Assembly (NCBI GenBank): GCA_934636715.1 | Contig: CAKUBE010000003.1 | Span: 62,001-126,000, forward strand | Reading direction: 5' to 3' | From: an uncultured Arachnia sp. | GTDB lineage: Bacteria; Actinomycetota; Actinomycetes; Propionibacteriales; Propionibacteriaceae | DNA length: 64,000 nucleotides | Shown here: positions 1 to 9,289 of the stretch, piece by piece | Layout of the letters: each line of letters starts with the position of its first letter | Position numbering within the stretch: position 1 is the first letter of the stretch | Made by a program: the position numbers and the translations under genes | The notes under the pieces: model-generated | The model's input: the letters and a program-made list of their open reading frames with translations, nothing else | What the model was told of the DNA's origin: nothing | Databases searched by the model: none

Positions 1-56
1 AGCTGAATGCGGGCCAGAGCGCCCAACCGAGCCACGTCGTCGGCGGTGAGACCCAC
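1..56 (-). CDS. gatC: GatC, Asp/Glu-tRNA amidotransferase subunit C (5' end only)
   Basis: Only the first 18 codons are inside the window. Reading the minus strand from a GTG at 56 gives M-G-L-T-A-D-D-V-A-R-L-G-A-L-A-R-I-Q, the conserved N-terminal helix of GatC, the small subunit of the GatCAB complex that amidates mischarged Glu-tRNA(Gln) and Asp-tRNA(Asn). A Shine-Dalgarno AGGAG lies seven bases upstream of the GTG (complement of 64-68), which fixes the start. The gene continues beyond base 1. A downstream gatA-gatB order is expected from family knowledge but is not visible here. Confidence 0.8.
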   Translation of the reverse strand, partial: MGLTADDVARLGALARIQ

Positions 57-136
57 TTCGCTGCTCCTAGGTTGGCTTCTCGCCGCTGTGGCGGCGCCCC
101 CATCCTAAGGGGTTGCCGGGTGGGGTCACCTCTCTT

Positions 137-212
137 GGTTTCGACACGGACCCGGCGCTTCGCGCGCGGGTCCGGCTCAACCAGCGGTATCAGCGGACCG
201 CTCAACCAGCGG
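137..212. repeat. Dispersed intergenic repeat, copy 1
   Basis: This copy opens with GGTTTCGACACGG, continues into a GC-rich hairpin (CGGACCCG pairing with CGGGTCCG around a GCGCTTCGCGC loop) and ends with two GCTCAACCAGCGG units about 25 bp apart. The same half-sites recur near 14367, 17221, 20395, 33799 and 47585. It lies just downstream of the small membrane protein that ends at 216 on the minus strand. It contains no credible gene. Confidence 0.75.
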
Positions 213-215
213 CGG

Positions 216-413
216 TCAGGTCAGGATGAGGTAGAACATGCGGCCGAGGAAGAACAGCGCGACGGCGATGGCGACGACGACGAACGGCGTCACGACGCGC
301 TGGATCTTCTTGGCCCGCGTGGTGGGCACGCCCTTCGGCCCCCAGACGCCTCGTCCGGCGTGGGCGCGGACCGGGGCCTGGTCGTCCAGGTTGAGGTTCG
401 AGAACACGCGCAT
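216..413 (-). CDS. Small single-pass membrane protein, unknown function
   Basis: I do not recognise this 65-residue protein. It starts MRVFSNLNLDDQAP, has a basic stretch (RAKKIQR) at about residues 33-39 and one strongly hydrophobic segment (VVTPFVVVAIAVALFFLG) near the C terminus, so it is predicted to be a tail-anchored or single-span membrane protein. The reading frame is open upstream to 530, but that extra part is Arg/Ala-rich and looks untranslated, so the ATG at 413 is preferred. No strong ribosome binding site is visible. Its neighbours are gatC upstream on the same strand direction and a MetE-like gene, which do not suggest a role. Confidence 0.6.
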   Translation of the reverse strand: MRVFSNLNLDDQAPVRAHAGRGVWGPKGVPTTRAKKIQRVVTPFVVVAIAVALFFLGRMFYLILT

Positions 414-593
414 GGTCGAGATGCTACTACCGCGGTCCGAGCCGGCCGGCTCGCAGAGCGCGAGAATCCCGATACACGCAGGGCCCGGAGCTTTGGCGCA
501 TAACCCGGGCTCCTGTGCCCTCCAGCGCACAAACAGGCGAGTTACGCGTGAAAACTCCGTGTGGACACCCGGTCGGCTTCAGACTGGGGCGGT

Positions 594-1562
594 TCAGCGG
601 TCGGTCGACTCCTCGAACAGCGCCGCGGCGCGGCGGAGAGCCGACAGCTGCGGAGAGACGTCCGCGCGGTTCCAGCCCGCGAGGCCGCAGGCGGTACCCA
701 GGAGGACGCCGTCGTAGAGCGCCATCTGCAGCGGACGCCAGGTTGTCAGCGCGCGGCGGACGAGGGCGTCGACGCCCTGCGGCGCGCGCGAAGCGGAGTC
801 GACGACGCCGAGGATCACGCCGCGCTGCTCGTCGCACCACGCGGCCAGCTCCTCGCGGTCGACGATCGCGGCGTCCACGGACACGGACGCGAATCCCGCG
901 CTCCGGGCGACGTCGAGCCAGTCACCGGGGGCGCAACAGTGCAGGACGGACCCGCCGTCGGGCGCGAACACTACGCCGAAGGGTGCCAAGGCCTCGACGA
1001 GTTCCGGCGTGTCGACCGAGCGGTGCTTCGAGAAGCCGCTGGAGGTGGGGATGGCACCCGACCGGACGGCGACCAGCGACGGCTCGTCGACCTGAAGCCA
1101 CAGGGTGGCCGCGGGGACGCGGCGCATCAACTCCCCGCGGAGGTCCTCCACGCCGGCGACAAGCGCCTGGGCCAGCTCGCGGCGGGCGCCGTGGTCGGCC
1201 AGCAGGCGATCCCCGGCGAAGCGCTCCACGCAGGCGGCCAGCGTCCACGGGCCCGCGACGCCCACCTTGAGCACGCCGTCGAAGCCCTGCAATAACTCCT
1301 CGGCGTCATCCAGGTCGTGGCGCCACTGGGCCCGGGCGCGGCGGTGGTCGGCGCCGGCGTGCGGCGTCAACCGCCAGCCCGCGGGCTGCAGGTCGAAGCC
1401 GAGGTCGCCGATCAGCCCGAGCGCGCGGCCGACCATGTCCGAGCCGACCCCGCGGTCCGGCAGCTCCGGCAGCGGCAGCACCTCGGGCAGCAGCTCGGCC
1501 ATCGCCGACAGCGCGCCGCGAAAGTCCGTGCCGGGCAACGACCCCGCCGCGGTGACGCGCAT
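594..1562 (-). CDS. MetE-like (cobalamin-independent methionine synthase C-terminal family) protein
   Basis: This 322-residue protein has the short one-domain form related to the C-terminal zinc domain of MetE. It starts [14 protein letters not shown] and carries a LWLQVDEPSL strand, a likely zinc-binding LHCCAPGDW motif and a late cysteine in LLGTACGLAGW. Full MetE is about 750 residues, so this is not a complete cobalamin-independent methionine synthase. It could be a methyltransferase using a corrinoid or small-molecule methyl donor. Its ATG overlaps the mnmA stop by one base (TGATG), so the two are translationally coupled. This adjacency is common in Actinobacteria and may reflect a link to sulfur metabolism, which is an inference. 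Confidence 0.75.
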   Translation of the reverse strand: MRVTAAGSLPGTDFRGALSAMAELLPEVLPLPELPDRGVGSDMVGRALGLIGDLGFDLQPAGWRLTPHAGADHRRARAQWRHDLDDAEELLQGFDGVLKVGVAGPWTLAACVERFAGDRLLADHGARRELAQALVAGVEDLRGELMRRVPAATLWLQVDEPSLVAVRSGAIPTSSGFSKHRSVDTPELVEALAPFGVVFAPDGGSVLHCCAPGDWLDVARSAGFASVSVDAAIVDREELAAWCDEQRGVILGVVDSASRAPQGVDALVRRALTTWRPLQMALYDGVLLGTACGLAGWNRADVSPQLSALRRAAALFEESTDR

Positions 1563-2635
1563 CAGCGGGCCTCGGCGATCACGGCCGAGCCGACGACGCG
1601 GTCCCCCTCGTAGACGACGACGGTCTGCCCGGGCGCGACCCCGGACGCGGGCTCGTCCAGCGCGACGATCAACCCGCCGTCGACCGCCTCGATGGTCGCG
1701 TCCTGCGGGATCCCGTGCGCCCGGTACTGCGCCTGGCCGCGCCACGGGCCGACGACCGGCTCGCCCGTCCAGGTGGCCCGAATCCCGCGCAGCCGGGTCA
1801 CGGCGAGCTCGTCGCGCGCGCCGACGACGACGGTGCGGGTCACCGGCTCGATGCTCAACACATAACGCGGCTCCCCGGAAGGGGCAGGTACGCGCAGGTC
1901 GAGTCCCTTGCGCTGCCCGACGGTGTACCGGTGCGTTCCACGGTGGGTCCCCAGCACGGCCCCGGATGCGTCGACGATGTCGCCCGGCGCGTCATCGAGG
2001 TGGCGCGCCAGGAAGCCTTGGGTGTCGCCGTCGGCGATGAAGCAGATGTCGTGCGAGTCGGGCTTCTTGGCGACGCCGAACCCCAGCGCGCGGGCCTCCT
2101 CGCGCACCAGCGGCTTCTCGACGTCGAACAGCGGGAACAGGCAGCGCGCGAGCTGGCGCTGGTTCAGCATGCCGAGCACGTACGACTGATCCTTGGCCTG
2201 GTCGGCGGCGCGGTGCAGCGTGACCGCCCCGTCTCCCCCACGGCGGAGATCCGCGTAGTGGCCGGTGGCGACGGCGTCGAAGCCCAGCGCGATCCCCCGG
2301 TCGAGCACGGCGGCGAACTTGATCTTCTCGTTGCAGCGCAGGCAGGGATTAGGGGTCCGCCCCGCGCGGTACTCGGCGACGAAGTCCTCGACGACCGCCT
2401 CGTGGAACTCCTCGGCGAGGTCCCAGACGTAGAAGGGGATGTCGAGCTTGTCGGCGACGCGACGGGCGTCGTGCGAGTCCTCGAGCGAGCAGCAGCCGCG
2501 CGCGCCGGAGCGGTAAGAGGCGGGATTCTTCGACAACGCGAGGTGTACGCCCGTCACGTCGTGCCCGGCCGCGACGAGGCGCGCGGCGGCGACGGCGGAG
2601 TCGACTCCGCCCGACATGGCTACCAAGACCCGCAT
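1562..2635 (-). CDS. mnmA: tRNA-specific 2-thiouridylase MnmA
   Basis: MnmA activates U34 of Lys, Glu and Gln tRNAs with ATP and inserts sulfur to give 2-thiouridine. The 357-residue protein has the PP-loop SGGVDS at residues 8-13. The cysteine in NPCLRCN (C101) matches the E. coli residue C102, and C198 in [11 protein letters not shown] is the second catalytic cysteine that carries persulfide. The C-terminal beta-barrel domain is present ([16 protein letters not shown] onward). The ATG at 2635 follows a GAGGGAGGG ribosome binding site. The open frame runs upstream to 3724, but that part is only a shadow of the cysteine desulfurase. It lies 26 bp downstream of the desulfurase, its probable sulfur donor, in the same operon. 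Confidence 0.95.
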   Translation of the reverse strand: MRVLVAMSGGVDSAVAAARLVAAGHDVTGVHLALSKNPASYRSGARGCCSLEDSHDARRVADKLDIPFYVWDLAEEFHEAVVEDFVAEYRAGRTPNPCLRCNEKIKFAAVLDRGIALGFDAVATGHYADLRRGGDGAVTLHRAADQAKDQSYVLGMLNQRQLARCLFPLFDVEKPLVREEARALGFGVAKKPDSHDICFIADGDTQGFLARHLDDAPGDIVDASGAVLGTHRGTHRYTVGQRKGLDLRVPAPSGEPRYVLSIEPVTRTVVVGARDELAVTRLRGIRATWTGEPVVGPWRGQAQYRAHGIPQDATIEAVDGGLIVALDEPASGVAPGQTVVVYEGDRVVGSAVIAEAR

Positions 2636-2661
2636 GGCCCTCCCTCGAACAGCCGCCAAGT

Positions 2662-3783
2662 CTACGACGACGCGGCCGCCACCCTGGCCCGCGCGAGCGC
2701 CTCCGGCAGCGCCGCGGCGAGGAGCTCGACGTCCGCATCGGTGCTCGTCCTCCCGAGCGAGAACCGGACCGACTGCGTGGCCTCGTCCGCGGTCCTCCCC
2801 ATCGCCAGCAGCACCTCGCTGGGCTGGTGCACGCCGGCACGACACGCGGATCCGACCGACGCGTGGACGCCGCGCTGGTCGAGCAGGAAGAGGAGGTCGT
2901 CGGCGCGGACGCCGTCGAAGGTCACGTTGACGATGTGCGGCGCGCCATCCGGCCCGCTGTTCAGCCGGCCCCCGACGCCCGTCGCGATCGCGGCGATCCG
3001 GTCCCGCAGCGCCGCCAACCGCGACGCCTCCGTCGACAACTCCCCGACGGCGAGCGCGGCCGCCCGCGCGAAGGACGCCGCCAGCGCCACCGGAACCGTG
3101 CCGGAGCGCGCCTCGCGCTCCTGTCCCCCGCCCAGGCCGACGGCGCGGGGCGTCACCTCGCGCCGGGCGAGCAGCGCGCCGACGCCCACGGGTCCGCCGA
3201 TCTTGTGCGCCGACAAGCTCATCAGGTCCAGCCCGCTTGCCCCGAAGTCGACGGGCAGATGACCCAGCGCCTGGACCGCGTCGCTGTGAACCCAGGCGCC
3301 GGCCGGCCGCGCGAGCCGCACGACCTCGTCCACGGGCTGCACGACACCCGTCTCGTTGTTCACGGCCATCGCACTGACCAGCCCGACGGCGTCGTCGAGC
3401 AGCCGCTCGGCGGCCGCAACGTCCAATACCCCGTCGGAGCCGACAGGAACAGACTCCGCGCCCAGCGCCACAGCCCCCAGCACTGCCGGATGCTCGACGG
3501 CGCTCACCAGGCACCGCGGGCGATCGCCGCGGCGGGCCTCCCAGCCGCCGAGCACCGCGATCGTGTCGGCCTCCGAGCCGCCGGAGGTGAAGATCACCTC
3601 GCTCGGATGAGCGCCGACGGCGTCCGCCAACTCCTCGCGGGCCTCCTCGAGCACGGCCCGCGCGCGCTGCCCCGGGCGATGCAGCGAGGACGGGTTCCCC
3701 ACGACACCCGCCGCAGCCGTCCACGCCGCCAGCGCCTCCGGGCGCAGCGGCGAGGTCGCCGCGTGATCGAGATAGGCCGACAT
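2662..3783 (-). CDS. Cysteine desulfurase (IscS/NifS-type)
   Basis: This is a PLP-dependent class V aminotransferase-fold enzyme that takes sulfur from cysteine as an enzyme persulfide. The 373-residue protein begins [16 protein letters not shown]. It has the GGSEADT cofactor loop, the [10 protein letters not shown] strand, the PLP lysine K194 in [12 protein letters not shown] and the sulfur-carrying C314 in [13 protein letters not shown]. The cysteine loop is of the long, IscS-like kind. The ATG at 3783 has a GAGG site just upstream. A longer frame to 3849 adds only an Arg-rich stretch. Because mnmA follows directly, the likely job is to supply sulfur for tRNA thiolation, with Fe-S cluster supply also possible. 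Confidence 0.9.
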   Translation of the reverse strand: MSAYLDHAATSPLRPEALAAWTAAAGVVGNPSSLHRPGQRARAVLEEAREELADAVGAHPSEVIFTSGGSEADTIAVLGGWEARRGDRPRCLVSAVEHPAVLGAVALGAESVPVGSDGVLDVAAAERLLDDAVGLVSAMAVNNETGVVQPVDEVVRLARPAGAWVHSDAVQALGHLPVDFGASGLDLMSLSAHKIGGPVGVGALLARREVTPRAVGLGGGQEREARSGTVPVALAASFARAAALAVGELSTEASRLAALRDRIAAIATGVGGRLNSGPDGAPHIVNVTFDGVRADDLLFLLDQRGVHASVGSACRAGVHQPSEVLLAMGRTADEATQSVRFSLGRTSTDADVELLAAALPEALARARVAAASS

Positions 3784-3833
3784 GCGCCTCACTGTACTTC
3801 GCGCGACACCCCGTCTCAGCCCGCGCCGGTTCG

Positions 3834-3853
3834 CACTTTCAACGTTCAAAGTG
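3834..3853. promoter_or_regulatory. 20-bp palindrome, candidate operator between cysteine desulfurase and glgX
   Basis: The arms CACTTT and AAAGTG flank a centre that contains AACGTT, with a single mismatched pair on each side (C opposite C). It is a symmetrical site with a CG centre, as is usual for LacI-family operators. It sits 45 bp before the glgX ATG and 51 bp before the divergent desulfurase start. No gene for a matching regulator is adjacent, so the identity of the protein is unknown. Confidence 0.5.
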
Positions 3854-3897
3854 GCACACTACCGACACTTGACCTACCCGCCGCCGAAAGCCACCGA

Positions 3898-6072
3898 ATG
3901 CACTCGCACACCACGCCAGACACGTCCGTCCTCGGTGCCCGGGTCATCCCCGGCGGCGTCCGGTTCGGCTTGTGGGCGCCGCGAGCCGAAGGCGTGGACC
4001 TCGTCCTGATCAACGCGCGCAGCAAGCAGAACCTGCCCATGGTCCGCGGCGGTCACGGCATCTGGATGGTCGAGGCGCCCGGCGCGGGGCCGGACCAGCA
4101 GTACGGCTACCGCGTTCACGGGCCGTGGGACCCGTCGGCGGGCAGCCGGTTCAACCCGAACCGGCTCCTGCTCGACCCGTACGCGCGGGCGATCGTGGGC
4201 GGCGTCGACTTCCGCGGCCCCATCCTCGACCACGTGCCGGGCGACCCGTTCCGGATGTCGACGGAGGACTCCTTCGGCGCCGTGCCGCTGGCCGTGGTGG
4301 TAGAGGACACGCCCCCGCCGACGCCGATCGCGCGCCGCCGGCCGATGTCCGAGACGATCATCTACGAGACGCACCTGCGCGGCTTCACCCGGCTGCATCC
4401 CGACGTGCCAGAGCATCTGCGCGGCTCCTACCTCGCCATGGCCGACCCGGCTGTCGTCGGCTACCTCGTCGAACTCGGCGTCACCGCCGTCCAGTTCCTC
4501 CCCCTGCATCACTTCGTCTCCGAGCCGTTCATCGCGCACAAGGGGCTCAGCAACTACTGGGGCTACAACACGCTGGGCTTCTTCGCCCCGCACGCCTTCT
4601 ACGCCACGCGCGGCACGGTCGGCAACCAGGTCGCCGACTTCAAGACCATGGTGTCCGCGCTGCACGAGGCGGGGATCGAGGTGCTCCTCGACGTCGTCTA
4701 CAACCACACCGGCGAAGGCGGCCACGAGGGCCCGACGCTGTCGATGCGCGGCATCGACCACCACGCCTACTACCGCCTGACCAACGATCACCGCGACGAC
4801 TACGACGTCACGGGCTGCGGGAACTCCGTCGACACGTCGCACCCGATGGTGCGCCAGCTCGTGCTCGACTCGCTGCGCTACTGGGTCACCGAGATGGGCG
4901 TCGACGGTTTCCGGTTCGACCTCGCCACAACGCTCATCCGCGACGGCAACCATCACGTCGACCAGGACCACCCCTTCAAGCAGGCGCTGGCCGCGGATCC
5001 AACGTTCGACGACATCAAGATCATCGCCGAGCCCTGGGACATCGGGCCGTTCGGGTATCAGGTCGGCAACTGGGGACCCGGCTGGCACGAGTGGAACGAC
5101 CGCTTCCGCGACCACGTCCGCGACTACTGGCGCGGTGCCGTCCACGGCGTCCAGGAGCTCGCCACCCGTCTCGCCGGCTCGCCGGACCTGTTCGACAAGC
5201 CTGGCCGCAGCCCGCAGGCCGGCGTCAACTTCATCACGGCCCACGACGGCTTCACGATGCGCGACCTCGTCAGCTACGACGTGAAGCACAACCTGGCCAA
5301 CGGCGAGGCCAACCGCGACGGCACGGACAACAACCGGTCCTGGAACCACGGCTGGGAGGGCGACACCACCGACGAGGCGATCAACCGGGTGCGCCGTCGC
5401 CAGGTGATGAACCTGATGGCCACCCAGCTGCTCGCCGTCGGCACGCCCATGCTCACCGCGGGCGACGAGGCGGGCCGCACCCAGAAGGGCAATAACAACG
5501 CCTACTGTCAGGACTCCCCGCTGTCCTGGGTGGACTGGGCGCCCACGCCCGAGTGGGTCGCGGTGCGCGACCGCATCCGCGCGCTGATCCGGATCCGGCA
5601 GGCGCATTGCGCGTTCCGCCCGACGGACTTCGCGTACCACACCGAGGTCCTGAACGAGTACGCGGAGAACCTCCAGCGCGTCGACCTGACCTGGATGAAC
5701 GGCACGACCGGCCAGATGGACCAGCACGACTGGCACGACGGCGCCCGCCGCCTGCTCGGCATGTACGTGTCGAACGACCACGAGGCCTTCCTCACCTGGT
5801 TCCACAGCGGCGCCGACGACGTCGACGTCACCCTCCCGGGGCTGCCCTGGGCCTCCTCCTACGAGGTGGTCTGGCACAGCGCCGACGAGGGCGAGGTCCC
5901 CACAGGCGCGCTGGCGACGGGATCGCGCCTGACGCTGCCCGGCCGCTCCGTCGTGCTGCTCAAGGCCGCTGTGCCGCTCAGCTCGATCGAGCTGCTGCGC
6001 CTGCAGGAGGAGCAGGCGGCGCTCGCGGCGGACCCCGTCAGCGAGGGCGCCGCGGCCGTCGAGGCCGGCTGA
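3898..6072 (+). CDS. glgX: Glycogen debranching enzyme GlgX
   Basis: GlgX hydrolyses alpha-1,6 branch points of limit-dextrin glycogen. The 724-residue GH13 protein has an N-terminal CBM48-type domain (GVRFGLWAPRAEGVDLVL) and the catalytic barrel with DVVYNHTGEGG. The nucleophile is about D341 (GFRFDLATTL), the acid about E378 (IIAEPWDIG), and the third carboxylate about D450 (FITAHDGFT). The motif GGWGYN-type WGYNTLGFF is also present. The start ATG at 3898 was chosen because the N-terminal domain begins there, and the longer upstream frame is antisense to the desulfurase. The ribosome binding site is weak. The C terminus is Ala/Glu-rich. It heads the glucan cluster and is 68 bp from glgE, which has its own promoter. 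Confidence 0.95.
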   Translation: MHSHTTPDTSVLGARVIPGGVRFGLWAPRAEGVDLVLINARSKQNLPMVRGGHGIWMVEAPGAGPDQQYGYRVHGPWDPSAGSRFNPNRLLLDPYARAIVGGVDFRGPILDHVPGDPFRMSTEDSFGAVPLAVVVEDTPPPTPIARRRPMSETIIYETHLRGFTRLHPDVPEHLRGSYLAMADPAVVGYLVELGVTAVQFLPLHHFVSEPFIAHKGLSNYWGYNTLGFFAPHAFYATRGTVGNQVADFKTMVSALHEAGIEVLLDVVYNHTGEGGHEGPTLSMRGIDHHAYYRLTNDHRDDYDVTGCGNSVDTSHPMVRQLVLDSLRYWVTEMGVDGFRFDLATTLIRDGNHHVDQDHPFKQALAADPTFDDIKIIAEPWDIGPFGYQVGNWGPGWHEWNDRFRDHVRDYWRGAVHGVQELATRLAGSPDLFDKPGRSPQAGVNFITAHDGFTMRDLVSYDVKHNLANGEANRDGTDNNRSWNHGWEGDTTDEAINRVRRRQVMNLMATQLLAVGTPMLTAGDEAGRTQKGNNNAYCQDSPLSWVDWAPTPEWVAVRDRIRALIRIRQAHCAFRPTDFAYHTEVLNEYAENLQRVDLTWMNGTTGQMDQHDWHDGARRLLGMYVSNDHEAFLTWFHSGADDVDVTLPGLPWASSYEVVWHSADEGEVPTGALATGSRLTLPGRSVVLLKAAVPLSSIELLRLQEEQAALAADPVSEGAAAVEAG

Positions 6073-6127
6073 GCCCGACCCGCCGGGTCAAGGAGCGCGA
6101 AACCTCCCGCCAATGGGAATCCGCCGT

Positions 6128-6143
6128 TAGGCTGGCCCCCGTG
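6128..6143 (+). promoter_or_regulatory. Leaderless promoter of glgE
   Basis: The -10 hexamer TAGGCT (6128-6133) is followed by seven bases and then the GTG start at 6141, with no Shine-Dalgarno sequence. This spacing puts transcription initiation on or next to the start codon. Confidence 0.6.
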
Positions 6144-8147
6144 ACTGTCGATTACCCAACCCGTGCCAGCAAGCGAATCGTTCGCACGGAAGGCGGCCTG
6201 GGCCGCATACCCGTCACGGGGGTCTCTCCCGTCCTCGAAGGCGGCGCCTACCCGGTCAAGGCCGTGGTGCATGAGCGCCTCCTCATCCAGGCCAACGTGT
6301 TTCGCGAGGGACACGACTCCGTCAACGCGTCGGTCATCCTGACCTCGCCGTCGGGAACGCAGCGCCGCATCGACATGACCCAGGTCGAGCCGAAGGGCCT
6401 CGACATCTGGCAGGCATTCGTGCGCATGGCCGAGGAGGGCGACTGGACGTACCGCGTCGAGGGCTGGTCGGATCCGTGGGGCACCTGGCTGCATCACGCG
6501 GAGGCGAAGCTCCCCGTCGGCGTCGACATCGAGCTGGTCTGCATGGAGGGCAAGGCCCTGCTGGAGCGGGCCGCGGGCCTCGCCGAGGCGCAGCAGACGC
6601 CCGGCGCGGTCGGCCTGCTGCGCGGCGCCGCGGAACTGATGACCCCGGAGACCGACACCGAGGAGCTGCTGGAGTTCGTCACGTCGGCGCCGATACTCCG
6701 CGCGATGGCCCGGTTCGGCCCGCGCGAGCTGGTCTCGCCCACGCACGACTACCCCATCCGCGTCGAGCGCAGGCGCGCGCTGTATTCGTCGTGGTACGAG
6801 TTCTTCCCCCGCTCTCAGGGCGCCTGGGTGGACCACGACGGCACCTGGCATTCCGGCACGTTCGCGTCGTCGCACGAGCGCCTCGAGGCCGCGGCCGCGA
6901 TGGGCTTCCACATCGTCTACCTGCCGCCGATCCACCCGATCGGGCTCTCCTTCCGCAAGGGCAGGAACAACACGCTGACGCCCGGCCCGCAGGACCCGGG
7001 GTCCCCGTGGGCGATCGGCTCTCCCGCCGGCGGCCACGACGCCGTCCACCCCGACCTCGGCACCATCGAGGACTTCGACGCCTTCGTCGAGAAGGCCAGG
7101 TCGCTGAACCTCGAGGTCGCGCTCGACCTCGCGCTCCAGGCCTCGCCGGACCACCCCTGGGTGACCGAGCACCCCGAGTGGTTCACCACGCGCATGGACG
7201 GCACCATCGCCTACGCGGAGAACCCGCCGAAGAAGTACCAGGACATCTACCCGATCAACTTCGACCTCGACCCGACCGGGATCTACCACGAGGTGCTGCG
7301 GATCGTGCAGTACTGGATGGCGCACGGCGTGACGGTGTTCCGCGTGGACAACCCGCACACCAAGCCCGTCGAGTTCTGGGACTGGCTGCTGGAGCGGGTC
7401 TGGGAGACCAACCCGGAGGTGATCTTCCTCGCGGAGGCGTTCACGAAGCCGCAGATGATGGCGGCGCTCGGCAAGGTCGGCTTCCAACAGAGCTACACCT
7501 ATTTCACCTGGCGCACCGCCAAGTGGGAGCTCACCGAGTACCTCACCGAACTCAGCCAGGACATGGCGTCCTACTACCGGCCGAACTTCTTCGTCACGAC
7601 GCCCGACATCAACCCGTTCTTCCTGCAGTCGGGCAATCACGCTGCCTTCGCGATCCGCGCCATCCTGGCCGCGACGATGTCGCCGACGTGGGGCGTCTAC
7701 TCCGGCTTCGAGCTGTTCGAGCACCTGCCCCTGGCCCCCGGCAAGGAGGAGTACCTGGACTCGGAGAAGTTCGAGTACCGGCCCCGCGACTTCAACCGTC
7801 AGCCCAACCTCAACCTGCTGATCGGCAAGCTGAACGAGATCCGCGAGCAGCACCCGGCGCTGCAGCAGCTCCGCGACGTGCACTTCCACCACGCGCCGCA
7901 CGATTCGGTGATGGTGTTCTCGAAGTCCGAGGGCGACGACGTCGTGCTCGTCGTCGTGTCGCTCGACCCCGACAACACGGTGGAGTCGGCGCTGAACCTC
8001 GACTTCGCCGCCCTCGGCAGGCCGAAGGCGGCGCAGGTCGTCGTCCGCGACGAGCTGACGGGCGAGCGCTACGTCTGGGGCGAGGAGGCCTTCGTCCGGC
8101 TGTACCCCGGCAAGCCTGCACACATCCTGCACGTGACCGCCGCGTGA
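6141..8147 (+). CDS. glgE: Alpha-1,4-glucan:maltose-1-phosphate maltosyltransferase GlgE
   Basis: GlgE extends alpha-1,4-glucans two glucoses at a time from alpha-maltose-1-phosphate. The protein has 668 residues, normal for the family. An N-terminal beta-sandwich is followed by a GH13_3 barrel with RRRALYSSWYEFFPRS, the FRKGRNNTL loop, the nucleophile about D403 (VTVFRVDNPHTKP) and the acid about E432 (VIFLAEAFTKP). The 29-residue spacing matches the D394/E423 pair of the Streptomyces enzyme, and the offset would place the third acid near D489. The GTG at 6141 is preferred because of the leaderless -10 box and because the longer frame lies inside glgX. The TGA overlaps the mak GTG by four bases. 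The trehalose synthase treS that often sits between glgE and mak is absent. Confidence 0.95.
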   Translation: MTVDYPTRASKRIVRTEGGLGRIPVTGVSPVLEGGAYPVKAVVHERLLIQANVFREGHDSVNASVILTSPSGTQRRIDMTQVEPKGLDIWQAFVRMAEEGDWTYRVEGWSDPWGTWLHHAEAKLPVGVDIELVCMEGKALLERAAGLAEAQQTPGAVGLLRGAAELMTPETDTEELLEFVTSAPILRAMARFGPRELVSPTHDYPIRVERRRALYSSWYEFFPRSQGAWVDHDGTWHSGTFASSHERLEAAAAMGFHIVYLPPIHPIGLSFRKGRNNTLTPGPQDPGSPWAIGSPAGGHDAVHPDLGTIEDFDAFVEKARSLNLEVALDLALQASPDHPWVTEHPEWFTTRMDGTIAYAENPPKKYQDIYPINFDLDPTGIYHEVLRIVQYWMAHGVTVFRVDNPHTKPVEFWDWLLERVWETNPEVIFLAEAFTKPQMMAALGKVGFQQSYTYFTWRTAKWELTEYLTELSQDMASYYRPNFFVTTPDINPFFLQSGNHAAFAIRAILAATMSPTWGVYSGFELFEHLPLAPGKEEYLDSEKFEYRPRDFNRQPNLNLLIGKLNEIREQHPALQQLRDVHFHHAPHDSVMVFSKSEGDDVVLVVVSLDPDNTVESALNLDFAALGRPKAAQVVVRDELTGERYVWGEEAFVRLYPGKPAHILHVTAA

Positions 8148-9289
8148 CCGCCGACCTGACCCGGCGACTGTGGGAGCTCGCGCTCCCCCAGCGCTGGTTC
8201 TCGGGGCGCGACGGCACGCCGCTCGGCGTCGACCTCGGCGACCCGCTCGCCGACGGCGCGCTGCAGCCCGCGCTGCTGTCGGTCGGCTTCCCGGACGGCC
8301 GCGTCGAGCGGTACCTCATCCCGCTGATGGACGGCAAGGACGCCTGCGACGACGCCGACATCCTGCTCGACCTGCTGCGTTCCGGCGCGCCGGGCTTCCA
8401 CGCCTTCCGCGACATCCCCGATGCCCGGCCCGCACGGCGGTTCGCCGGCGAGCAGTCCAACACCAACGTGTTCTTCGGCGACAAGATCCTGATGAAGCTG
8501 TTCCGCCGCATCGAGCCGGGCGAGAACGTCGACGTCGAGTTGCATCGCGCGCTGGCGGGAACGGGAGTCGTCGCGGAGCTGTACGGCACGTGGAGCGTCG
8601 CCGGCGCCACCTACGCGGTGTTCCTGGAGATGCTGCGCGACCCCGTCGACGGATACGACCTGGCGACGGACTTCGCCACGCGCGGCGAGGACTTCGCGGC
8701 GCACGCCCGGTCGCTCGGCGCGGCGCTGGCGGTCGTCCACGCCACGCTCGCCGATCGGCTGCCGACCGCCACGATCTCGGGCGCGGAACTGGCCGACGGC
8801 TGCCGCAGGAGGTTCGCCGACGTCGCGGCCGCCTTCCCCGTCGCGGCGCCGTTCGCCGAGGCCGTCGCCGCGGCCGTCGACGAAATACCCGCGGGGGCGC
8901 TCCCGGCGCAGCGCGTCCACGGCGACTGTCACCTGGGCCAGGTCTTGCTGACCGACGGCCGGTGGGTCTACGTCGACTTCGAGGGCGAGCCGCTGAAGCC
9001 GTTGGAGGAGCGCAGGCTCCCGGACTCGCCGCTGCGCGACGTCGCGGGCATGCTCCGCTCGTTCGGCTACGCGGCCGCGGCGGGGGCCGCGCCGTCGGGC
9101 TGGTTGGACGCCGGCCGCCGCGCCTTCCTCGAGGGATACGGGCTCGACCCCGACGCCCCCAACCCCGTGCTCGACGCGTACGAGCTCGACAAGGCCGGAT
9201 ACGAGGTGGCTTACGAGTCGCGATATCGCCCGCATCTGGTCCAGGTACCGATAGATTTTCTGGCAACACTTTCACGAAGGAGTCAATAA
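8144..9289 (+). CDS. mak: Maltokinase (short form)
   Basis: Mak phosphorylates maltose to maltose-1-phosphate, the GlgE substrate. The 381-residue protein has the family features WELALPQRWFSGRDG near the N terminus, FAGEQSNTNVFFGD and LMKLFRRIEPG. The kinase catalytic loop is HGDCHLGQVLL, followed by the metal site YVDFEGEPLKPLEERR. Characterised mycobacterial maltokinases are about 450 residues, so the N-terminal cap region is shortened here. The GTG start overlaps the glgE stop (GTGA), and the TAA overlaps the glgB ATG by one base, so all three are translationally coupled. The source of maltose is not encoded beside it. Confidence 0.9.
   Translation: MTADLTRRLWELALPQRWFSGRDGTPLGVDLGDPLADGALQPALLSVGFPDGRVERYLIPLMDGKDACDDADILLDLLRSGAPGFHAFRDIPDARPARRFAGEQSNTNVFFGDKILMKLFRRIEPGENVDVELHRALAGTGVVAELYGTWSVAGATYAVFLEMLRDPVDGYDLATDFATRGEDFAAHARSLGAALAVVHATLADRLPTATISGAELADGCRRRFADVAAAFPVAAPFAEAVAAAVDEIPAGALPAQRVHGDCHLGQVLLTDGRWVYVDFEGEPLKPLEERRLPDSPLRDVAGMLRSFGYAAAAGAAPSGWLDAGRRAFLEGYGLDPDAPNPVLDAYELDKAGYEVAYESRYRPHLVQVPIDFLATLSRRSQ

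Noticed and set aside
414..593. A further small gene in the 180-bp gap between the small membrane protein and the MetE-like gene
   Set aside because: Only Arg/Ala/Pro-rich frames without ribosome binding sites are open here, and I see no other signal in it.
1562..3724. A 720-residue fusion of an N-terminal extension to MnmA
   Set aside because: The extra 363 residues are antisense-like Arg/Gly-rich translation of the cysteine desulfurase gene in another frame; MnmA starts at 2635 with a good ribosome binding site.
5859..8132. A 757-residue minus-strand frame opposite glgE
   Set aside because: Same reason: the plus strand carries an intact, conserved GlgE, and the antisense translation has no motif.
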